From positions 1 through 64,000 of the forward strand of contig NZ_FOLP01000016.1 of NCBI RefSeq assembly GCF_900112425.1: a stretch of 64,000 nt of DNA, in the 5' to 3' direction. Both the position numbers and the translations under genes were made by a program. Source of the stretch: Variovorax sp. OK212 (GTDB lineage Bacteria; Pseudomonadota; Gammaproteobacteria; Burkholderiales; Burkholderiaceae_C). The notes beneath the pieces were generated by a model. The model searched no databases, had not been told where the DNA came from, and was given only the letters and a program-made list of their open reading frames with translations. The stretch's first letter is position 1. Each line of letters begins with the position of its first letter. This document shows, in pieces, positions 27,398-35,467 of this stretch.

Positions 27398-28396
27398 CTA
27401 CGACCGCAAGGCGTGGCGATGGAGCATGAGGCGCTCCTTGACTTGCTCCCACTTCCCATTTTTCTTGAGCTTGAGAAGCCAACTGCCCAAGCCCCCGGCC
27501 ACGATAGAGCCTTTGAACTGACCGCCTGTCCCGAGCTTCTCGAGAATGTGGTCGAAGCGCTGGCGGCCGCCGAACAGAACCTGCCGGCCTAGCAAGGGCG
27601 CGACGATTTCCTCCCACTCGTAATCCGACAGCGCCCATCCCTTTGCGCCCGTGAGCAGCGTTCCGTCGGCTTCTCGGAACATCGGTCTGATGACGTTGGG
27701 GTCGGCGACGGCGAAGGTCTGGCCCAGCAGCGATTTCGCGAACGGCAGCGGCTCCTCCAGCGGCACGATTGAAGCCAAGTGCAATCTGGTCGCAAGGAAG
27801 CATTCGCCTCTGGTGATGCCTCTGAACCAGCCACTCACCTGCACCTTGGGCACGTGAACGCCCAATACGCCCTGCTCTGCGAAGTCTCTGATGCTTGCCC
27901 AGAATCGCCGGCCACCGGCGTGCGCCGTCATCCATCGCATTCGTTCCTGAAAGAAGGGGCTCAGTTCCTTGGCACCGAAGTTCGTCTCAGGGCCAAACCG
28001 AATCTTCGATGCGCCATCCTCGACGGTGTGGGAGACCATGAGGTCGAGACTCGATGCCCGAAAAGGCAGGTCTTCAAGGCGCGCGACAGTGCCCAGAAAA
28101 CCAAGAATGATGGCGGCAGCGGGGATAAGAACCCGAACCTTGCCGACCCGCAACTGATACACAAGGTGATTCTGCTGCGATGGTTTCGGCAGACCGGCCA
28201 ACGACAAGAACTCATCGCTGCCTACAAGCGTCATCTCCGTGAGGTCCGCTCCATCCAAATGAAGAATGTTGTCGCCGATGGTCGTTGCGGCTGACCGCAG
28301 CTTTTTGAATTTGCCAAGCCTGACGGCTCCGTCCTTGCCTCTAAATGCAAGGCTGTAACCGCTGCCTTCTCTCTCGATGCCTTCAATCCATTCCAT
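27398..28396 (-). CDS. Transposon accessory protein of unknown role (TniD/TnsE-like position)
   Basis: 332 residues from the ATG at 28396, preceded by AAGGAGT. It lies between tnsC and tniQ but on the opposite strand. By position it corresponds to tniD of Tn6022-type elements. Blocks such as NILHLDGADLTEMTLVG, VYQLRVGKVRVLIPAAAI and SGWFRGITRGECFL faintly recall the N-terminal part of Tn7 TnsE in order and spacing, but this is a weak visual match. It has no obvious catalytic motif and no membrane segment of convincing length. A role in target choice is a guess. Confidence 0.5.
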   Translation of the reverse strand: MEWIEGIEREGSGYSLAFRGKDGAVRLGKFKKLRSAATTIGDNILHLDGADLTEMTLVGSDEFLSLAGLPKPSQQNHLVYQLRVGKVRVLIPAAAIILGFLGTVARLEDLPFRASSLDLMVSHTVEDGASKIRFGPETNFGAKELSPFFQERMRWMTAHAGGRRFWASIRDFAEQGVLGVHVPKVQVSGWFRGITRGECFLATRLHLASIVPLEEPLPFAKSLLGQTFAVADPNVIRPMFREADGTLLTGAKGWALSDYEWEEIVAPLLGRQVLFGGRQRFDHILEKLGTGGQFKGSIVAGGLGSWLLKLKKNGKWEQVKERLMLHRHALRS

Positions 28397-28605
28397 AGGT
28401 ACTCCTTGTGGAACAGTGAAGCGAACGAGCAATATGTTTTAAGCCCCCTGCGGTTTAGATGGTTCCTTCCCTGCCCTTGTCGTGAAATCAAAGGACCTTA
28501 CGCACAAGGTGCTCCGCTCCGTAGCGCAACCGATTGACGTTGCTCGCCAAATCGTTGAATCTGCTGGTCTGAGGTGGTGTCGACGTAGGTGTTGCAGGAG
28601 ATGCT

Positions 28606-29766
28606 GTGATTCCCGCCAAAGGGCCTTATGAGGACGAGTTGCTATCAAGCGCGTTGACGCGCTGTTGCCGGGCGTTTCGCCTTCCCTTCAAGCGGCTCGC
28701 GAGCGTCGTTCTTCAGCGGCCTGGGGCTCGGGATGGATTCCTGACTATTCCCCCTCTTGATGCGATGCAGGCACTCTTCGCGCAGCCTGCTGAGCGACTG
28801 CTTTGGGAGCACACGGCTTTTCCGTACGCAACATCGGTCGCGAGCCAAGCTGTTTTTGAGTCCGCATTGCAGGGGGCACTGGGCCGCGGCGGCGGCCTGG
28901 GCGCCCTGCTCGGCGTGATGCACAACGCCTTCGAGGGGCAGACCAACCGCCTGTTCTGCCGAGATTGCGTCAAATCGGAGCTATCGCTCTACGGAGAATC
29001 CTTCTGGCATTGCTCCCATAACCTGCCAGGGGTGACAGCTTGCCGCCTCCATCGCTGCCGGCTGACGACCACGGCTTGGCCTTCAATCCGCTTTCACACA
29101 ACGATTTATGCAATGCCCCACGACTTCAAGGGTCGATACCGCATGTCGTCAGCGCCGAGCAAAGCCGAGGTCTTGCTGGCAGAGCGGTCCCGCGACCTCC
29201 AATGCAGGGAATGGGGACCGGGTCGTCCGCAGACGGCGGCCGAGTACAGAGACTTTGCTGTCAACAATGGTTGGCTCTCCGCAGGACGCGACGTCAGCGG
29301 TGCAGCCCTGCTTGAGGTTGTTCGCAGCACATTTGCACCGCATGCTCTCAGGCGATGGGGCCTTTTTGCAAAGGATTGGCCCGCCCCTGCGTTCCGTCTA
29401 GGCAACCCTTTTTCGCTCAGCCCGTTCCGGCACCTCCTGCTTCAAGTCGCGTTGTCGACCTCCAAGCCAGAACGACCAGGCGTTCTGGACCACATTCCCG
29501 CCGGCTATCAAGGAACCGCGGCCAGAAAGTTAGACGCCTTTTATGCACCGCGCGTGCATGCGGAAGTGCTGCGTGCTCTCAAGGCTGGTGAGAGGCTGAC
29601 CACCAGAGAATTCCTCTGCAGAATCGGCGCGTACGCCGTCTACAGGCACCGCAAGGACGAATTACCTGCCCTGCGTGCAGCGGTCCGTGAGTTCAGGTCG
29701 TCTGCAGCGTCTGTGAAGCCGCTGGCTGTCAACAAGTCGCTCTTTCGGAAGTTAGCAGCAGCGTAG
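28606..29766 (+). CDS. tniQ: TniQ/TnsD-family target-selection protein
   Basis: 386 residues from a GTG preceded by CAGGAG. The TniQ hallmark is present: FCRDCVKSEL, GESFWHCSHNLPGVTAC and LHRCRL (about residues 120-155), giving a Cys/His zinc site. The first 100 residues have the usual DELLSSALTRCCRAF start. In Tn7-like elements this protein picks the insertion site and recruits TnsC. Since the element lies inside comEC, this protein may recognise comEC or a nearby sequence. At 386 residues it is shorter than Tn7 TnsD (about 508) and closer to other TniQ proteins. Confidence 0.82.
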   Translation: MIPAKGPYEDELLSSALTRCCRAFRLPFKRLASVVLQRPGARDGFLTIPPLDAMQALFAQPAERLLWEHTAFPYATSVASQAVFESALQGALGRGGGLGALLGVMHNAFEGQTNRLFCRDCVKSELSLYGESFWHCSHNLPGVTACRLHRCRLTTTAWPSIRFHTTIYAMPHDFKGRYRMSSAPSKAEVLLAERSRDLQCREWGPGRPQTAAEYRDFAVNNGWLSAGRDVSGAALLEVVRSTFAPHALRRWGLFAKDWPAPAFRLGNPFSLSPFRHLLLQVALSTSKPERPGVLDHIPAGYQGTAARKLDAFYAPRVHAEVLRALKAGERLTTREFLCRIGAYAVYRHRKDELPALRAAVREFRSSAASVKPLAVNKSLFRKLAAA

Positions 29767-30030
29767 GCAGCACAGCATCTCTTAACAAAAAACTCAAAAG
29801 CACCACGTCGTCTGGCGCATGGATTCGGACGCCCATAGTAGATAGTCGCTGTGGTTGAGCATAGCTCCGATAGATTGCCGTTTTCAACATTGTTGTGAGC
29901 ACATCTTTTGGGCGCCGATGTCTTTCTCTTGCCCTCTGCGGTTCTGTCTCAAGAAAAATTCTCTGAATGGCAGAATGCCATATCGACATCGAAACCAGCC
30001 CAAGCGCGTGGCGGAAACAAAGGGGGAGAC

Positions 30031-32292
30031 ATGGCAGGAGAGCTGAAGAACGAATCTACGTTGAAGGGACAACTAGATGCAGTTCAAGCCGGAGCTGCAG
30101 CATCCAAGGGGTCGCAGAACTGGTACACGGACCTAGCCGCCTTCATCGCAGAGGTAAAAGCAGGCATCCCGGACAAACTTAAAGACCCAGAATTCTTGAG
30201 ACGGCTTTGGGACGAGAACCCAGTTGCTGCCACCGGTATGGGCTCCGTCAAGATGGCGCCAGCGTTGTCCGATGCGGGCTTCCGCGACTGGTTTTCCGCC
30301 GAGCTGGTGAAACCACTACCGACCGAACCAGCAGCCATAGAAGCTCACCTCACGGAGCTCTACAACGGTCTACGGGACCGACTGAAAGTCTTGTGCGGCC
30401 GCACGCCTCGCCTGAAGCTCAATCGCGTGCTCTGCTCAGTCTACCCCGAGCACTTCACGACCGTTGCCGACCCGGGCAAGCTTCTGTTTCTTCACAAGGA
30501 GATGGGCGGCGGGGCTAAGGACCACCCGGTACGTGCACACAAGACCATACGAACGCGCATCGACGCGCTTCTCGGCCCCGTCAGCGCGGAGGACCCTGTT
30601 GGGTTGGCGCGTCGGATTTGTTTGCCGTGGATGCTTTACGACCGTGTCTCGGATGAAGAACCGAGCGACGCGACAGAAAACCCCAGCGAGACAGCAGCTG
30701 CGCTGAAGCCACTACCTGCAGCTTTGCGCCGAAAGGGGCTGACTTCCATGAAGGGAGGTTTGCAGACCCTGCTCGGCTTTCTTCCTGAGCTCAACGAGGG
30801 TGTGTCAAAGGAGGAGTTCGCCGACATCATCAAGCAAGCCAACCCCGAACTGGCCCCAAGTAGCCTCATCACCAACATCAACGTCGTCTCTCGCGAGTTC
30901 GACCTATGCAAGCGCGACGGCGACACATATCGGCTGAGCGCGCGTGGAATCAACCTTCTTGAGACGCAGGACCCAGACGAGTTTGCAGACCACCTGTTGA
31001 CAAAAGTTCTTGGGGTGGACCATGTCCTCAAGGCCCTGGAGAAGGTGCCTCAGTCAAAAGCAGGCCTTATGGCGATGCTGCAGGGCGTGCATCCCGGATG
31101 GACCACTGACTTCGCACCGTCAGCAATGCTGGTGTGGTTAAACAGCCTCGGGCTTATTGAACCCGACATCAATGACAAGAAGTTGTTTCAGCTAACCGAG
31201 CGGGGGAAGCGGTGGGCTGAATTGGTGACGTGGGAACCCCAGGGCTTGCCCAAGCCTATGGAAACCGTTGCCGAAATCCAGGCAGAGGTGGTCGAGAAGG
31301 TCCAACTGCCCTCGTTCGAGGACCTGTCCAAGCGCCTCTCAGAACTGGTAGCAGGAAAGCTTGTCCTCGACCAGTCGCTTGTCGAACAGCTGCACGCGGG
31401 CCTCTGGTTCCATCCCGTACGCCATTTCGCCGTCCTAACCGGCATATCCGGGTCGGGCAAGACGCAGATGGCGCAAAACTACGCTTCGGCGCTTTGTGCG
31501 GCTCAGGCGGACAACCACGAGCACGTCCGCATAATCCCCGTTCAGCCAGGTTGGTACGACCCCAGTCCGCTCCTGGGGTACGTCAACCCCATCCAGGATT
31601 CGTCGTATCGCAGTGCGCCCTTCCTCGATTTACTACTCCGTGCCGCCGCGGATTCCGAGAACCCGTACGTCGCAATTCTGGACGAGATGAATTTGTCGCA
31701 TCCGGAGCAGTATCTCGCACCGGTCTTGTCGGCCATGGAGACACACGGTTGGCTGGACCTCCATCAACTGGGCGACGACGCCGTGCTAACTCCAAAGCGC
31801 GTCCGATACCCCGCAAACCTGGCAATCATCGGCACTCTGAACATGGATGAAACCACCCACGGACTCTCCGATAAGGTTCTTGACCGCGCGTTCACCCTGG
31901 AGTTCTGGAACATCAGCGTTCAAGCCTTCCCAGGTTGGACTACATCCGCACTTGCGCCCGCGCTTAGAGAAAAAACCCAGGCTGTCTTGGTCGCACTGGG
32001 CGAGGCACTCTCCCCTGTGCGACTTCACTTCGGTTGGCGGACGATTGACGACGTGGTTAGCTATCTTGCCTTCCACGCCAAGCTGGCGCCAAACAACGAG
32101 GCAGCGCTCGACCACGTCATTTATGCCAAGGTTCTTCCCAAGCTTCGTGGAGAGACCTCCGCCAAGTTCCAGAAGGCCTTACAGGACACACATAAAGCCC
32201 TCGCGGACCACGGGCTCACGAGATGCTGCGCCAAGGTGAAAAGCATGCAAGAGGACCTCGTAGTCAGCGGCGCTGCGCGCTTCTGGCGTTAG
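30031..32292 (+). CDS. McrB-like AAA+ GTPase
   Basis: 753 residues from the ATG at 30031, chosen for the strong GGGGGAG before it; an in-frame TTG at 29908 would add 41 residues. The AAA+ core is C-terminal: Walker A GISGSGKTQMA near 472, Walker B VAILDEMNLSHPEQY near 546, and IGTLNMDETTHGLSDKVLDR near 600, which is the McrB-type signature region. About 450 residues precede it and probably hold DNA- or target-binding modules. It is followed 13 bp later by its nuclease partner. McrB proteins use GTP to translocate DNA for the nuclease and restrict modified phage DNA. Confidence 0.82.
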   Translation: MAGELKNESTLKGQLDAVQAGAAASKGSQNWYTDLAAFIAEVKAGIPDKLKDPEFLRRLWDENPVAATGMGSVKMAPALSDAGFRDWFSAELVKPLPTEPAAIEAHLTELYNGLRDRLKVLCGRTPRLKLNRVLCSVYPEHFTTVADPGKLLFLHKEMGGGAKDHPVRAHKTIRTRIDALLGPVSAEDPVGLARRICLPWMLYDRVSDEEPSDATENPSETAAALKPLPAALRRKGLTSMKGGLQTLLGFLPELNEGVSKEEFADIIKQANPELAPSSLITNINVVSREFDLCKRDGDTYRLSARGINLLETQDPDEFADHLLTKVLGVDHVLKALEKVPQSKAGLMAMLQGVHPGWTTDFAPSAMLVWLNSLGLIEPDINDKKLFQLTERGKRWAELVTWEPQGLPKPMETVAEIQAEVVEKVQLPSFEDLSKRLSELVAGKLVLDQSLVEQLHAGLWFHPVRHFAVLTGISGSGKTQMAQNYASALCAAQADNHEHVRIIPVQPGWYDPSPLLGYVNPIQDSSYRSAPFLDLLLRAAADSENPYVAILDEMNLSHPEQYLAPVLSAMETHGWLDLHQLGDDAVLTPKRVRYPANLAIIGTLNMDETTHGLSDKVLDRAFTLEFWNISVQAFPGWTTSALAPALREKTQAVLVALGEALSPVRLHFGWRTIDDVVSYLAFHAKLAPNNEAALDHVIYAKVLPKLRGETSAKFQKALQDTHKALADHGLTRCCAKVKSMQEDLVVSGAARFWR

Positions 32293-32305
32293 CCGAGGTG
32301 TTGCA

Positions 32306-33865
32306 ATGCTTCGTTTCCGAAGGGCTACAGCACCCGATGGCGAGACCTGGACAGAATTGGAGCCGGGGCAAGTAGGGGCGGGCCTCACTGAGGACACCAA
32401 CTACCTGCTGACCACTGGCTCACGCCCCGACACGCGAATTTTCGTTGACGACGTAGAACTGCAGCGCGAATCAGCGTCGCTCTTGAAATGGAGGCCAAGC
32501 TTCTATTCCGGACGCGTGGCTGTCGACATAGTCGCGCCAGGCGAACAGAAAACGAGGTACTTTCTCGACGTAAGCCCCAGCCCAGCCAAATCTGGGCAGG
32601 CTGCGTTTGATGATATGGTCGCGGACATTAGAGCCTTCGACCAAGCTCTGCTGGTCGGTGCGTCTCCTGCCTCAATGGAGTTCGGGCACGCTGGAAAGCC
32701 CGGCAAGCTTGCCAGCGACATCCTCCTTGCGCGGCTCCGGGAACACGGTTCCGCGTTCCTATCTGCAGTGGAGACAATCGCGAGTTCCCCGCACCGTTCC
32801 CTTGCAGCAGAAGCGAAGGTGCTGCCGCTATCAAGGATTCGACGTCTTCACCACTCGTCGCTCCAAGACCGGCGACTCGCGGCGATGGCAACGGGGCACT
32901 CACCAAGCCCGGACGCGATGGACTCCTTACAAGTCAGTAGTCTGACTTCGGCGCCGACGTTTGACACGCCGGCGAACCGCGCGCTGCTCGCCCTCCTCCG
33001 TCGGTTTAGAGCTGCCGTGACGGCAACGTGCGACAAGGTCAGGGAGTTAGGGCTGGGAACTCCGAAGGAAGAGCAGGCTCTTCGAGTTGAGTGCCGCCTA
33101 GAGGACCTTGACAGACTTGGCTCACGGACGCACAAGTTACTAGTCGGACCGCTCTTCGGCGAGGTCGCTGGTGGCGTGACGTCCTCGGCTGGACTGACGC
33201 AGATTGCAGCTCAACCGACCTACAGCCGGGCTTACCGTCTGGGCTGCAGGTCTCTGTCTACCGAAGTCGACGGCTCCGACTCGAACGACCAACTTCATGT
33301 GGCACCGTCATGGGGCATCTACGAGACTTGGTGCTATCTGCGAGTATTGACGGTGGTCGGTCAACTAACTGGAGTGGCAGGCGTTCCGTCTGAACCAGAT
33401 ACCGTTTCCGCTGAGCGCTCTACCTCGTTCGCGCTTGCCGGCGGCGCAAAGCTCGAGGTGCTATTTCAGGCAACATTCCCCGCACTCAAGGCCTACAGCA
33501 AAAGGTCAGGTTGGAGCATTTCAAGGGAGCGCCGCCCGGACATCGTGCTTGTCCATAGCGAAGCTGGCTATAGGAGGTCTCTGGTCCTCGACGCGAAGTG
33601 GCGGAGCGGCCACGAGAACGTATTGGACGCAATGGCGTCCGCCCACATTTACCACGACGCCCTGCGCGTCGGGTGCGCCCCGCCCAACCCATGTCTTCTG
33701 CTACTTCCGGGTAGAGACACGGTGCCAGAACTTGAGGAGGACGCGTTCATCCAGGCAAATAACGTAGGTGCCATCAGTTGCGTAAAGGTGAACGGGGGTG
33801 GTGAAGCGCGCCTTAGCGCACTCCTCAAACAGTGGCTGACGAGTGCGCTAGGCGACATCGAATGA
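32306..33865 (+). CDS. DUF2357/PD-(D/E)XK nuclease, McrC-like partner
   Basis: 519 residues. The N-terminal part is the DUF2357-type region. The C-terminal nuclease core is visible as RRPDIVLVHSEAGYRRSLVL followed by DAKWRSG (about 410-435), giving the Asp and Asp/Glu-x-Lys residues of PD-(D/E)XK nucleases. ASAHIYHDALR follows, as usual for this family. It is in one operon with the McrB-like GTPase, with which it should form a type IV restriction complex. It is the last gene before the transposon end, so this pair is transposon cargo. Confidence 0.8.
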   Translation: MLRFRRATAPDGETWTELEPGQVGAGLTEDTNYLLTTGSRPDTRIFVDDVELQRESASLLKWRPSFYSGRVAVDIVAPGEQKTRYFLDVSPSPAKSGQAAFDDMVADIRAFDQALLVGASPASMEFGHAGKPGKLASDILLARLREHGSAFLSAVETIASSPHRSLAAEAKVLPLSRIRRLHHSSLQDRRLAAMATGHSPSPDAMDSLQVSSLTSAPTFDTPANRALLALLRRFRAAVTATCDKVRELGLGTPKEEQALRVECRLEDLDRLGSRTHKLLVGPLFGEVAGGVTSSAGLTQIAAQPTYSRAYRLGCRSLSTEVDGSDSNDQLHVAPSWGIYETWCYLRVLTVVGQLTGVAGVPSEPDTVSAERSTSFALAGGAKLEVLFQATFPALKAYSKRSGWSISRERRPDIVLVHSEAGYRRSLVLDAKWRSGHENVLDAMASAHIYHDALRVGCAPPNPCLLLLPGRDTVPELEEDAFIQANNVGAISCVKVNGGGEARLSALLKQWLTSALGDIE

Positions 33866-34408
33866 GAGCATTCCCCCAATCGCCCGAGAGGTGCCTCACC
33901 CACCTATTCAAGGAAATGACTCGGCAAAGGCCGTAGGAGCCTGCTGGGACGGTGGCACGCGGCAACTGTGGCGGGAAGCTAGGGCTTGTCGCTCTTTGCC
34001 GTGTAGCTGCCAAGCTCGCCCGACCGCTCACCGAGTCGCGAAGTCGGGGCCATTCAATCAAACGCCCTCCAGCCGCGGAATGCTCGCGCAACTACCTTGG
34101 CTGCTTTAGGCAGCCCCAAAAATAATCGTTTGCGGACGCGTTTCGGGCAAGGCAATACCGCCATCTGGGCGATGGCCGCTGAACGCCTGTGCCAGAGGCG
34201 GTCCGACTGGTGAACCACTGTCCGCGCGCTGCATGCACGGCCTTCAAGTCCAAGGCGCGAAGCCGCCAACGCCGCCGGACGACCGGCAGGTCTTTATACG
34301 ACGTAGCTACAGGCCACAAGGTCCTTCATCGACTACGGCGGTGACCCGCCTAACTGCGACGACTGCAAACGCTCCCGAGAGGGCGGTGGCAGAGGCTCAA
34401 AAGGTTAG
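33866..34408. other. 543 bp between the cargo operon and the transposon end; no gene seen
   Basis: No frame has recognisable content. A short hairpin, GGCTGC-TTTAG-GCAGCC, lies at about 34100 without a T tract. A possible degenerate copy of the end repeat (ACAAGGTCCTTCATCGAC) occurs near 34315. Confidence 0.45.
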
Positions 34409-34548
34409 GAACAAGACATCCTTTGTCGCGACTCGAATTCGCTTGTGACGAGGGAACAAGACACCCTTTGGCGCTTCACCGGCCGAAGCTTGCGTTTTCC
34501 CTCTGAAGGCCGAAATTTGAGGGGTCACGACACCTTTGTTGCTAAGCA
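34409..34548. repeat. Transposon right end with three transposase-binding-like repeats
   Basis: GAACAAGACATCCTTTGTCGC at 34409-34429 and GAACAAGACACCCTTTGGCGC at 34454-34474 match at 19 of 21 positions. A shorter third copy, GGTCACGACACCTTTGTTGC, lies at 34523-34542. The terminal bases read inward TGCTTAGCAACAAAGG. The comEC coding sequence resumes at about 34550. Several same-direction repeats next to the terminus are how TnsB-binding sites are arranged in Tn7-like elements. A target duplication could not be checked because the other end is not visible. Confidence 0.75.
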
Positions 34549-34549
34549 G

Positions 34550-35365
34550 GTCGATGGCACCCTGGTCGCCGGTGACCAGCGCGGCGATCACGCCGGCCTG
34601 GTTGCGGTCGGGCACGCGCTGGAACACGGCGTCGCGCACGGCTTCCCGCGCGCGCTCGACGGGGTGCAGCCACGTCGTGGCGAGCAAGGCGGGAGGCGCG
34701 TCGCGGGCGCCGGTGCGCACGTAGCCGCTGGCATGCAGGCCCTGCTCCCACATCCACAGTTCGCTGTCGAAGCCATACGGGTTGCGGTTGCCATGCGGCG
34801 CCTTGAGCCGCACGGTGAAGCGCCAGCGCTCGCCGGCGTGCGCCATGGTGACCAGGTCTTCGGCATACCAGCCGAGCGCGATGCGGTCGGGCACGACCGG
34901 CGGTGCGCCGTCGGTACCGTTTTCCTGTTCCGCGGGGTCGGTCCATCGGGCCGATTCGACATCCAGGCGGAACCGCGCGCCGGATTCGTTGTGCTGCGGC
35001 ATCTCGGCCACCACGCCGGTGACCTGCACGCTGCGCCCTTCGAGCGCGGGCTGCAGCGCGCCCTGCACATAGGCCGTGGCGCGCCACCCCGCGAGCCCCG
35101 CGCCGGCCAGGGCGCCGCACACGAAGGCCATGGCCATCCACCGCCGTGACGGTCGCCGCGGCCATGCCAGCCCCACGGCAGCCACGAGCAACAACAAGGC
35201 ACAGGTCCAGGCCGGCCACAACACCGGTTGCTGCAATTGCAAGGCCGCTCCCAACAGCGAACCACCCATTGCTGCGAAGGCCCCCGCGCCCCCCACTGCA
35301 CCGCCGGACGCGCGCAACGGCGTCAACAAAGGACCTCGAGACCCATGATGCAAACCCTCCCCCAA
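34550..35365 (-). pseudogene. comEC: comEC, 5' part only, interrupted by the transposon
   Basis: The frame encodes the N-terminal membrane segments (ALLLLVAAVGLAW and others) and the first soluble region of the ComEC/Rec2 DNA-uptake channel, up to VIAALVTGDQGAID. There the match stops and the frame runs into the transposon end repeats before a stop at 34397. The full protein is about 800 residues, so roughly 270 remain. The start is uncertain: the frame opens at a TTG at 35365, and an in-frame ATG lies about 31 codons downstream. Loss of ComEC would abolish natural transformation. Confidence 0.85.
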
Positions 35366-35467
35366 GTCACGCTCAGTGGCGCGTTAATTGCTTGGCATCT
35401 GGGCTAGTATGCGTCTCATCAGAGACATCTTTTCGATGCAATCTCGCAGTACTGCACACAAAAACGC

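Larger units (their letters stand above)
21716..34548 (+). mobile_element. Tn7/Tn6022-like transposon, right-hand part, inserted in comEC
   Basis: The stretch contains tnsA, tnsB, tnsC, a reverse-oriented unknown and tniQ, followed by McrBC-like cargo. It ends in three repeats next to a broken comEC. The gene order A-B-C-X-Q resembles the tniCABDE backbone of Tn6022/AbaR elements. The right boundary at about 34548 is supported by the comEC break. The left limit given here is only the first gene of the operon. The true other end was not found and is probably outside the window, because the second half of comEC is also missing. Confidence 0.75.

Noticed and set aside
29908..30030. N-terminal extension of the McrB-like gene from a TTG
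   Set aside because: Possible, but the ATG at 30031 has a far better ribosome-binding site.
34397..34549. C-terminal 50 codons of the comEC frame
   Set aside because: They are translated transposon end repeats and not part of the protein.
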